Assembly (NCBI RefSeq): GCF_037975245.1
Contig: NC_092575.1
Coordinates: 28,295,341 to 28,359,340 of the forward strand
Direction: 5' to 3'
Length of the DNA stretch: 64,000 nucleotides
Source of the DNA: Apostichopus japonicus
Lineage: Eukaryota; Echinodermata; Holothuroidea; Aspidochirotida; Stichopodidae
Shown here: piece by piece, positions 1 to 12,800 of the stretch
Position numbering within the stretch: position 1 is the stretch's first letter
Layout: the number at the start of each line of letters is the position of its first letter
Translations under genes and position numbers: made by a program
Notes under the pieces: model-generated
The model's input: only the letters and a program-made list of their open reading frames with translations
What the model was told of the DNA's origin: nothing
Databases searched by the model: none

Positions 1-95
1 TCTTGTCGACTCTGTTCATGTCGATTCCATTCTTGTTTATATATTATTCATATTAATATATTGTTCTTGTTGATATATTATTCTTGTTCTTATAT
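1..95. repeat. AT-rich imperfect tandem repeat
   Basis: Degenerate units of about 17-20 bp built on ttcttgttgatatatta. Related units recur at 2295-2545, so this motif is reused in introns of the same gene. Confidence 0.6.
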
Positions 96-514
96 AGACA
101 CAAATAGCAGACGACATGATTCACTGTTTCTTAGCAACATATGTCTCATTGCCGCTTTGGCACATAACATGATGGTAGTGACCCGCCGAATACACTCCAT
201 AAGACTCAGACAGTACATGTTCGAATAGTAGCCAGGGTCCATGCATTTCTGACACATAATGTACATTTCAGCATTGTCATCATCCTATCCTAAGCTGTTA
301 TTATCAATTTACTGTAAAGTCCTGCTATCATTGCATTCCTTTTTCTACAAAACTCTTATCATTTTGAACTGACAAACGGATAAATAATATGTTAGTAGCA
401 CCTAGGAGCACATCACATGACCGTCCATGGTTGGTACGCTTCCCTACTGTGAAGCGAGACTCCCAAATCATACACAATTCATATGGCGGGCAATCAATCT
501 CAAATCGTGGGGAA

Positions 515-681
515 TCGACCTGTACCGATTTAAATCGACATATACCAATTTCATTCGACGTTTACCAGTTTCCAGCAGCTTAAATTGACTTCTACCGATT
601 TAAATCGACATATACCAGTTTAATTCGACATATCATCGATTTAAATCGACATATACCAATTTAAATCGACATATACTACTC
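515..681. repeat. Short tandem repeat, ~23 bp unit
   Basis: About seven imperfect copies of a unit containing atttaaatcgacatatacc, directly upstream of the first recognisable EGF exon. No coding sense. Confidence 0.65.
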
Positions 682-759
682 TTCCCATAATTCAGTATCA
701 TTTGCATCCATATTATATTGTTTTCAAGGTAAACTTTCCTTGCATTAATTTCTTCACAG

Positions 760-879
760 CTGGTAATCCTTGTGACAGTTCCCCCTGTTTAGCAGGAGGG
801 ACCTGTACCTCTAGCGGCACCAGTTTCACCTGTAATTGCCCTACCTTCGTGACTGGACCGACATGTGGAACATTTAGGA
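760..879 (+). CDS. EGF-like exon 1 of the window
   Basis: Acceptor ttcttcacag, donor gtgagt, phase 1-1. Reads [14 protein letters not shown] then further Cys at the expected EGF spacing. Carries both C-x-S-x-P-C (O-glucose) and C-x4-T-C (O-fucose) motifs. Confidence 0.88.
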
Positions 880-3800
880 GTGAGTATCACTATGACAATA
901 CATCATTTTGCACTAGTTTACCTTAGGATTATGAGTTGATACATTGAAAGAATAGTTCAGGTAAAAATTTCTTTTTAGTATGTTGCAGAAGATCATAATC
1001 TCAGCATTCTAGTGAAATTTCCATGCAGTTGCTATGTACCGTTATTGAGATATTAAAAGTTGAAGTTATCTAATATTCTACCAAAAGTGTACTTGAAACA
1101 AACATTTGTGATGTCATAGTTGCACACTGACAAATAATGTTTTGTTTCTTCTTTATTTTTCAGTTTATTGATTTGACCTTGGATTGGATAAGGTTACCAT
1201 TTGTTTTAAAGTGGATGTGAAGTTTATATAATACCAATACATGTGGTACATTCATATTATGGATGCATCCAATTGTGTAGTATAAAATTAGACATAAATT
1301 TTAAAGGAAAAAAAAAACATCATTTAACAGTGTGCAACAATGATGTCACACCTGTTTGCTCTAAGTTTACTTTTGGTACGAAAGGTGGCAACTTCAACTT
1401 TAATATCTCAAAACGGTACAAAGTAGTTGAATGCAAATTTCACCAGAATGATTACATTATGTTCCTCTTTAACATATGAAAAAGACAATTTGAGCTGGAC
1501 TATTCTTTTAACTGTTGCATTGTTATCAAGTAATTGCATCCTTTTAAATGATATATATATATATAAATTCCATTTTGATGGTTTGGAACAATTCATACTT
1601 CAGCTGTTTTTCTGGTAGGTTGAACACAAGAATACTTTGTTTTCATGATTTGGATTATAAGTTCTATTTGTCTTTTTCCTTCTGGTTTCTTGCGGACACC
1701 TTATTAGCCATTTTCCAAAGAAAAGAAAAGTTGATAATTGTGAATCAAAATTATCATGAATGTTTTGCAACTCGGCTGGATGCAATTACAGACCATTTGC
1801 ATTGAAAGGAGTCTTTCTATGTTGACAGATGGTTGGAAATGTCCAGATTATTAATTTCAGAAGAGGCGAATATACTCAGGTCTTGATGTTCCTGACTCTG
1901 TTATATTAAATAACTCGTCATGAATTATTCTGTATTGTTTATTTTAAGTTGATCTTGTTTCTACCAGACCCTTGCGTTAATCCCAATCCTTGCCAGTCTG
2001 GGGGCACCTGTAACATAGACTCAACATCAGCTACTGGTTTTACTTGTCAATGTCCAGCTGGATTTGGAGGGAATTTTTGTCAGACTCAGATTGGTATGTT
2101 CACTGTAGCTATTTATTTCAATCCCGAAATAAGATAAATGAAGTGGGATTTCATACTGATTTAATTACTTTCAAATTATACTGTTTTGATTACTTTGTAA
2201 CAATTGACAGTGAACCGGATGAAATTAATATCAATGTTTTGAAGAATTCTTAACTATTATTTTGTTTACAACAATGCACAATTTGCCATATACATTTCTT
2301 TGTTCTTGTTGATATATTGTTCTGGTTGGTATATTGTTCTTGTTGATTATTGTTCTGATATATTGTTCTTGTTGATATATTATTCTTGTTGATATATTGT
2401 TCTTGTTGATATATTATTATTGTTGATCATATATATAGTTCTGGTTGGTATGATGTTCCGTTGATATATTGTTATTGTTGATCATATATTGTTCTGGTCT
2501 GTATATTGTTCTTGTTGATACATTGTTCTTGTTAATGATGTAAATTCTTTGTTTATACGGTTCTTGTTGATGCTGTTCTTATTGCCTATATGCATTTCTT
2601 TTAGTGGTTCTTGCAATAAATTCCTTATCCATTTTGCAGGTGATTCTTGTCAAAGTTCTCCATGTTTAAATGGAGCTACCTGTTTATCCAGTGGCTCGTC
2701 ATTCGTGTGTATATGTGCCGAAAATTACCAAGGGCAAACGTGCGCTACTCTCATAGGTAAGAAAGGTGGAAACATGTTCATGTGTAAAGAAGTGATATCT
2801 GGCCTTGGTATGTAGCTGATGGACAAATAAATTTCCATAGCATCTATAAGGCTTGTAGTCATCACATGCAGCTACCCAGTTCACTGAAAACAAAATTTAT
2901 CCCTTGATGCTACTAAGTTTGTGTTGCTCACTTATTATATTTACCTGCAGCTTTTAAACAAGAAAGACCCAAATTAACAAACAATTTCTTTCATAAATTA
3001 AGAAAATTTAAGTCTGGCTGATTGAGCAACGGGTAAGTTTTGTCATCTTTGGTCTACGTTGATGCTGCAGTTGTAGCTAAAATCTTCTGCCTAGATACAA
3101 TCTTTTATGAAACTTTCAAATATATTAACTAATTTCATATTTCCCCTCCTTTACTTCTTATTTCAATTTGGAAAGATAATTGTGCTAGCAGACCATGCTT
3201 TTTTGGAGGCACTTGCACTTCCACGAGTACAGGATTTGAATGTACTTGTGCCACAGGATACATTGGTCCCACATGTGGGATAATCCTTCCTGGTAGGTGA
3301 CATTTGACCTCTTGTCAAACCAGTGATTCTGTACGTGCTTCATCTCTTTACCTATGCTTTTGGACATAAATATTAACTCTTTTGAATATGGTGCTTCTGT
3401 TTTCCTTCCTCTTCTTTCACTGGAAATGTTGCTATGGTTACAATATGATTCATGTCAGTGAAAGTGGTAGTTTTTGCTACAGCTTTTGATCATTATGAAG
3501 GTACATTGATGGTGAAAACATGGATTTTCTCTTAATATACCAGATGAATATGATTTGATCTCATTGAATGTCTGTTGCTTTAAACATGTTGTCTTTTCAA
3601 TCCAATATCTATGTATAGATGCATGCAGTGTCTCTGTACTGCTATGCTATGCATATTCATTAATTAGCTGATATAATATTCATATTAGTCTTATGCAATC
3701 CAGCACTTCCATACAACATCAAGTTTCTATGTATAGATGCATGCCGTGTCTCTGCACATGTACTGTTCACAGACTATATGTGCGACATGTTTCACTAGTC

Positions 3801-6800
3801 ACACCTTCTACGTTTGAATGAATATATCACCATAATGACCAATTTATCACCATTATAACAATTTAAATCACTCCGGAGAATTTGAGTCTACATTACTTTG
3901 TGCAGAGCACACTGTCAAATGGATGTAATCCACAGAGTGGGATATGATAATCATTCCTATAACATTGGAATTCAATTCATCACCTCCAGCACCCCTACCA
4001 TCACGTTCGCTACCCTTTCTTCATCTACATTCTTTCACTATTTAACCAAAATTTTTATAAGTTAAGGAGAATTCTACTGGAGGGTTAAAAATGATGATGA
4101 TTATTTGACTTTGATCAATCTGCAGATACTGAGACATTTAAAGCTAATATTTCTCTGGCTTCTAAGTTAACTGTGACTGTAATCCAGACTTCTATGATAA
4201 GTCAATTTGTGAATGTTACCATAGTTACGTTATGGGTCCTGAATTGCTCTATTATCTATTTTACGATGTTGGACTAGAATTAGGGATTTGGAGACAGACT
4301 AGGTAGAAAATACTGTTTCTCAAAGGTATTTTAATTAAAATTACAAATTACAAATTTATCGGCTACCTATGATTGTCCTTTATGTGCATTATTCTTGTCG
4401 ATTTTGAGTGATTGATTGATTTATTGATTGATTGACTGATTGGTTGACTTAACCCATGTCCCCAACATAAACCAAACCTTAACTGCACCATAGATCTGTG
4501 GCTGCTTTTCCTTAGATGCAGACTTCACTTGATGGGAAAATTTAAAGATCTGTACCTCAGTTGAACAGTTCTGACAATTTCAATATGAAAATTTGGGTCA
4601 GTTACTGTGGTGGTATTGCATTCTACATCACCTAGAACTCTTTAATTCCTTTTTTATTCGTAACTGATCTTACGTTCGTTCCTAACATACTTAAGAGTAT
4701 ATTCATTTATACTATATGATAGTTTTACTTCAGAAACTGTCAATAATGTTGACGCATAATTAGTTTTTTCTTTCCTGGTCATTATGTGACTGTCAACATT
4801 GCCGTATAATGACTATGATTTTCGTGAAGTCATTGTCAGCAGTAAAAGTCGGCTGACCAACTGCCCAATAAAATTCAAGCCTTGGTCATGATGCTTCGTA
4901 AAAAGAACCTCAAATAATGACTTGCAATTGTTGTTCTCATCATGTAACACAGAGTTTACTACAGTAGAAGGAGTAAAAGCTGCATAAACAGTTACTGAAT
5001 AATATCCGTTTTAGCGTTCCATAATGGAGAGCTTTAGTGTTTATGTTTCATGTAAGGTGGAGAACCTGCATAGATTTGTATTGTAATTTCAATTGAGTTC
5101 TTTCCTTTCCTTTCCTTACCTTCTTAATTTGGCTCCTTTTCACTTCTTTGTTATGAAACTGAGGGGTGCATGGTATACCTCCTCCTCCTCCCCCCCCCCC
5201 CCTTGTGGTTAACAGTTTTCCTAAATAAGATCTGTTATTCAGAGCATGTTTATTTTTATTCATAACTGCATATTAAAATCACATAGTAGTTATGGGTACA
5301 CATTCCCAACAGTACATGGTCTATCAGAAGAATCAAGAACTGCAGTCTCTATACTTGAATGTTTATACTTTAAAACAGATCCTTGTTTTGGTGACCCGTG
5401 CCAATCGGGAGGAACTTGTACCCCTGTTTCTGGGGTACCTCTTGGATTCAGCTGTCAATGTCCTCCTGAGTTTACTGGTGATACATGTCAAACATCTGTC
5501 CCAATCGGTAATTTTTGCCTTATTTTCCCTCTTCTCTTCACCATCCACCTACTAAATTAAAATCAGAAGCAGATCTTTACAAATAATTCTTACTAACAAA
5601 ACTCCTGCATGGAGGAGACTGAGAGGCAGCCAAATAGGTTGATTTAACCAATGTCTCCAACATAAACCTATCTTAACTGTACCATAGATCTGTGGCTGCT
5701 TTTCCTTAAATGCAGACTTCAATTGATAGAAAAAATAACAATCTGTATATCAGTTGAATATAAATTTTACAACTCAAATTTGGATGTTCAATTTGGGTCA
5801 GTTGCTATGGTCGTATCTTTTTGTTTCTGTGATCTTCTTAAATTGACACTTGCCAGCTCTTGATTGGTTAAAAAAAGAGAGTTCTTATCGTGACATCTGG
5901 TTACTGTCTGCTTCCTGCCCCTGAAGGCTGCTTTCTTTGCAGTTTCAATGTTTACTTTTCACATTTGCTTGAACAACTGTAAATATTATTTTTGAGTAAT
6001 GCTTGGGTTGGTTGGTTGGTAACAGTTGTCAGTAAATACTATTTTATTAGATGGATTGTAAATTTACATCACTGCAGTGGTCACATGACTTAAATATTCA
6101 GACATATATCTGGATATCTCTCGATTTAACTAGGTCATCTCCGTGGTTATGTATATATCACTGGTTACTCGTATAATTATCGTACAATTATTAATTCCTT
6201 GTTTCACAAATTCGTACACTTAAATCATGGAAAACGTGCAGACTAATATCACTTTGATCTGAGACTCGTAGCTGCTGTATGTAAGACGTGTGGATTCGGA
6301 CGACTAAACACACTGCTTTGTTGTAGTGTTATAAATCTGCGCTACACTGATGGGATTCAGAGTCACTTACATTAAGCAAATCCAAAAGAATTCCTGATTT
6401 GCCAACGTCTTTGTCCGGTCGAAAGTCTCAACCAATTAGGGTCTTAGCATTTTCTGAAGAATAACTGCTCCAGATCTCTCCAAATCGGTGTTAAGGAAAT
6501 CGATATAATCACTATGGAAAGGGAAGAACAATGCTGATGTAACTTGACTCTAAAATTGGTTACCGTATTAAAGCATTGTTCATTGTGCAAATTAAATACT
6601 TAAATGCATAAGATGATCATGTCTTTTCATCTCACAAGTCCAGTTGTATAAATTCTTGAATGTGAGAAAAGGTGGATTGTTGGAAAGATATCTATTTAGC
6701 AAATCATTTTCTTCTTCAAGCTAAAACAAACGACAAAGATATTAGTAGTAATGAAACTGCAAGTTGACTTGTTGGGTCGCTATGATATAGGAAGCTGTTC

Positions 6801-9800
6801 AGATGCTTGCCTCGCTTTATTCCGCTTTCATGGGAAAGAGCAAAGGGATTTGACATGATGTAACATCCTTCTTTTCTTGCAAAACTTGACTGTTTCATCA
6901 TTCTTCGTACCATTTCATTGAGTGGATTAAAGAAAATAAACTTGTCAAAAACAAACGCTGCAGCAGCTTGTGAAAAATCTTGCTCAGCAACTTGGATGAA
7001 TGAATAAGTCATGAGTTTGGACTATAAGTAACATTTCTTTTCTTGATCCACAGTTGGCCCTTGTGATACCAATATGTGTCAAAATGGCGGAACTTGTGTT
7101 GTAGCTGGCTTTAGCTTTACCTGTACTTGTATAACAGGATACACAGGTTTTCTTTGTCAAGGTGAGAATCACTAATAATTGATACAAATGTATAGCTCAG
7201 TTATACCCTAATTTGGTTATCCTTAATTTCATACAATTTCCAGTATTGAGTGTTTGTAAGTTGTTATTCAGTTGGATTCTAGATAAGTAAATTTGCCTTA
7301 AACTATCAATCTCACAAAACTCACAAAACCCATTACAACTGTAGTATTGGGTTAATAGACCAAGTTGTCTTTCCCAGAGACTGCAGCAACAATGCACAAA
7401 GTCGTTTTATCAGTGGATAGACAGAGAAACTGATGGAATTATAAGCAAAATAATTGTCGAGTCATGTAAATTGAGTTTTGGAAGCAGTCTACTTATCTAA
7501 ATGAAAATCGACCACATACAATATGTATTTATGTATCTTTTCGATACAGTTGTAGGCACATGAAATGTTTCATCGATAATTCATGTTTTGAAGACAATAT
7601 ATGAAGATAATATCTTAAGTACCGCTACTTCTACTGTCCTATAATACTTACTGTAGATATGGTAGCAACCACTGACCCTTGTGACCCATCCCCTTGTCTC
7701 AATGGTGGGGAATGCTCATTGTCTGAAGATCGCTTTGTCTGTAGATGTGTGACTGGATTTACAGGTGACTTGTGCCAAATAGGTAAGTGAAACCAAAGAT
7801 CACGGTACTAAAATACATTTTGAGAGGTGGAAGCCATAATGAACATATCATTACATGTAACATTTATAGTAATGAACATATTACATATAAGATATAATGA
7901 TGAACTTCTCATTACATATAACATAATGAACATATCATTACAAATAACATATAGTATTGAACATATTACAAACAACATATAATAATGAACAACTCATTAC
8001 ATATAACATAATACTGAACATATCATTACATGTAACATATAAAGTACTAAACATATTACATATAACATATAATAATGAACATATTACATATAACATAATA
8101 ATGAGCATATCATTACATATATAACATAATGATGAAAATATCATTACTTATAACATATAATATTGAACACATTATTACATGTAACATATATAGTACTAAA
8201 CATATTAAATATAACATAATAATGAACATAACATTACATATAACATATAATAATGAACACATCATTACATGTAACATGTATATAACTGAACATATATATA
8301 ATAATGAACATATCATTTATCATAAAATAATGAATCTTACAATTTTTAAGAGGACAATTGGTGTTGAATGTCATCAGTTGTCATGTATATTAAGTTAAAA
8401 TAATATGATTGATTGAGTTTAATAATAGAATTTCTCATTTGAAAATGCCCCCTTTGAAATGCATCGTTGGAGGCGAAAAATAAAATCCTTTTATGGCTAA
8501 TACTAGAGTACTTTAGTACAAAAACAATACTGAGGTTCCCGTTTATTCAAAAGAGACAGTACCTTAGAGAAATTTGATGTGAAAGTAAGCAGATTCTCAC
8601 TGACCAGAAAGGTGATGCGTAACACCTCATGAACAAACAGGTCACCACGTGACGTCAGTGTGCGAGACAATAACAATGGACTTTCCACATTATTCTCCTA
8701 AGAAAGTGAACCTTCTATTAACTTCACTCTACCAATAAACATGCAGCTACATGAGAAAGAAATGGTTGTTACAATTGTTCACACATTTGTTAACTCATGT
8801 TAGGTACCAATTCTTCAATTAAAAGAAAATCATTGTTAAAAAACTCAACGTCTGGTCGTATTTCGTAAGATTCACTGCTATTATAGGCCACTTAACCTAC
8901 TGTGCCGTACGATATCGAGGTCTTGCCACAATTGAAATGTCTACCTTGTGAAATATGTCAACATCTCGGGTATTTCTTCATTTGTTTATCGTGTTTGCAG
9001 TTAGTTTCCAGTCGGAAGATGCAAAATTATTCGAATCCACAAAATATAAATCTTTTGGTATGTCTCAGTCTCGCTGCCATAAAGTAAGGCTTTCAGAAAG
9101 TCATAGCTCCACAAAAGCAGATACACAAGCGAAGGAAACACCCAAAAAGAAAAGTCCCTGATAGACTCCATATCCTATATAAGAGTTTCAAAAGTTAATA
9201 AACGCGAAATGATGTTACCATTACAGTACAATATATACATGAATTCAATACATATATATATATATATATATATCTTCGGTACGTGTTAGTGTGCATCACA
9301 ATGTTAGCTCTGTGCGAAGTGTCGCACAGGGCCTATTTTACAGTGTACTCTTTTGTAATATGATTGTTTGTTCCTGAACCTATGGGGTAAATCACGGCAG
9401 ATGAAAAACAATTGAGTGTGTGCATTAAAATAACAGGGCAATTGTGGCTATTGAGTATAGGCATATATCAAAATTAGGGAGACTACCTTTAGAGGGTCTC
9501 TGCATAAACAATACTGCCTGTATGACGATTTTGTGTCGCCAAGTGCGCTGAACATATGTCCGCCTGCAAACGGGGGAAGCCCCGGGAGCGACACAGTTTT
9601 TGTGGGCCCACTTACAAAAGTAATTTAAAGCCTGCTCGATTTGATGACTTGGAAACGAAAAGAAACTTAAAGTTCGGTTTTCAGACGTGTTTTTGCAACC
9701 TCCTACTACACAATTCACTGGCATTTTGATTTTAACAGTATGACAGAGTGTCGTATCGGCGTTGTGTTAGTTCTGAAGTGAATAGCTTGATCGAAATTAT

Positions 9801-12800
9801 TCCTTAACCAACTCCACACATGTATGTCACAGGGTGGCCTGCAGTCATATGAGCGCTTAGGATTTTTTGTGAAAAGAGCAAATTCCTTGTCCAAAAGTGT
9901 TAGAAGAATTTCATCAAAAGAAAATAATGCAATGTGCCATATGTGAAATCAATGGAAAGGTACAAGTGTCAATATTCAATGTACCATAAATTTGTATGGA
10001 TTAGAGGATGTCAAAAATCCACCAGCTATGCATTTTAATACCACTCCCATAACAGTTTACTTGCTCGTGCATTTTAATAGGCTCTTGCGGTAGATCTCGG
10101 GAAATGTTAGCTGTGCAAGTGACGTTTCCAGACTCGTTACATTCACTAGCCTTGGTGAATTGATTATGTTATACACAGGCTAACGTTCCAGACGGGTGAA
10201 AAAGGTGGCAGTGGCAAAAATGAACGGCAGTCTTACTAAAGGCCGGATTTTCGAATTGTATACAAGGGATCAATATTCACATGAAGGAATCCACTGAGGA
10301 GCCGACATTGCATCACCATTCTGGAGTATGCAAAATTAGGCTTTAATATAGTTCTCCGATTGGACCTCCAAAAGCATAATTCTGTGGGTAATCCTGTAAT
10401 GATCATGAAAAGTTAATTTGCTTTTTCCTTCTCATCCAGAGACGGGAGGTCCTTGCGATAATTCTCCCTGCCAGAACAATGGAATGTGTTCATCTACGGA
10501 TGGTGTAAATTACGAATGCACTTGTCTAGAAGGAACGTCTGGGCTGAACTGTGAAGGTATAACATTCATATCTTGTTTTAACAATACACAATTGTTTGTT
10601 TTAACAGTGTGATACGTACAACACATGCAGGTTTTCATTGTTGAAAATTTCAAAATGTCATGTTCTTTTCAGTTTATTGGTATAGGAAGAAATATATTTA
10701 GCAGAGAATGATGCATTTAATGTCCAGTAACATAATGTTTCTTGCCATTTTTACAGACTTGACAACAATGACATTGTTGACTTGTTGCATTAATATCATA
10801 AAGATAACCTTGAAAGCTATAATATAACCATAGGCTGTGGCAAAATACATGGGTGTTCATGAAGTTTCTTCCCTCAATTTTAGTTTTGATACTGGTTTTA
10901 ATTTACTAGTCGAGTCCATCTGATCCACTGGAAGCTATGATTTCAAAACTTTTTTATGATTGCTTGGCGAGTTAATTATGTGATGAAGTTTGTGTTTAAC
11001 AGTATAAAAATTTATAAATAACTAAATTGATATAAGAGGAATAAAGCTGTTAAATAAACCCCATTGAAATCCCTGCACCATTCAGTGTAGTTGTCATTAA
11101 GAACCAAACAATAGATAAGCTCTGCTAATGTCGTTACTTCTCCCTTCAATGTAAAGATCTGAGTAGAAGGGTTCATCATTGGAAATGCCCTTGCAGACAG
11201 CAAGAAGCAACATTAGACAATCTCTGCTCATGGTATTAATCCAACTTTAATATAATCATCTGGGTGGAATGTTTCATCATTGGAAATGCCCTTGCAGACA
11301 GCAAGAGTAAAATTGAAGAAGAATTGATTCTTATGTGGTGAGAGTTTGATGGGAATTAGTGCGATATAGTGTTAATTAAGTGATAAAAGACGAACTTCAA
11401 GATAATTGGACAAGTAAAACTGCTAAATGTAGCAAAGAAATACTTGCTTCTGTTAGTGTATAATGTATAGTAAAGATCTTTCTGGAATACCAGCTCTAGT
11501 TGGTTGTTACATTGCCTTTTTGGCCAGCAACAAGACTTTAATTCTTAAGCAATTACATGTTAATTTGTAACATGAAATAATTTTGAGAACGAACAGATTA
11601 ATGTGTTGGTGCTAGCCTGGCCCAGCATGCAGTAGTAGTCTGAGTAAGGAGGATGTTAATATGTAGTAATAATAATATGCTCAGTAATAATATGTTCAAA
11701 TTCATTTATTAAGTTGCTTTATGCTGCATGTGAAATTTATTTAAATTTAATTGGAGGTTTGTTTTTCATACTTAATTAGATTGGAAATTCCTAATACTAC
11801 AGAGCGTTTTTATCTACTCTGTAAAATCCTTGTAAAAATGTTCACCTTTTCCTTGATTTCAATAACAAGCACATACCTGCATAGTCATGTGTGCATGTGC
11901 GAGGGACCGACTTGTAAATATGATCACAGAAATGGAAATTAGTTATTGGTTTTAGCGCAGTAAAAAGGTCATTTAAGGTTAACAGAGGTCAAAATCAAAA
12001 TATATAACCTTGTTGGTCCTATATCTCAAGAATGAAAACTTGTATTAATTTATTAATCTGATGGTGCCCATGTTATGAAGTACATTATGGTGGAGGATAG
12101 ACATCTGCTCCATTTAGGTTGATGCTTACTATTTGATATGTGAATGCCACATGTTGGTGTACATACTACTTAGATGTGAATGCCACATGTTGGTGTACAT
12201 ACTACTTGATATGTATATGCCACATGTTGATGTACATACTACTTGATATGTGAATGCCACGTGTTGGTGAACATACTACTTGATATGTGAATGCCACATG
12301 TTGGTGCACATACTACTTGATATGTGAATGCCACGTGTTGGTGTACATACTACCTAATATGTGAATGCCACATGTTGGTGAACATACTACTTGATATGTG
12401 AATGCCACATGTTGGTGTACATACTACTTGATATGTGAATGCCACATGTTGATGTACATACTACTTGATATGTGAATGCCACATTTTGATGTACATACTA
12501 CTTCATACTACTTGATATGTGAATGCCAAATGTTGGTGCACATATACTACTCGATATGTGAGTGCAACATGCTGATGTACATAGCAATTGATATGTGGAT
12601 GCCACATGCTGAGTATATGACCCCTAGTGACTTTTAATGAGGTCAAATATTATCTCTGCAACAAGTTTCGAAATGTGGAAACCAGTAAAGCATGAAATAT
12701 CATAAGCTCAAATTAACTTATATGCCATAAAATCTATATCTATTTTGTATTTGTGTATTTCTTTTCATTTACATAGTTGTTGTGGAGCTATGTGGAGGTG

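Noticed and set aside
7938-8398. Overlapping ORFs on both strands with repeated MLYVICN-like peptides
   Set aside because: Products of the AT-rich minisatellite after EGF exon 7.
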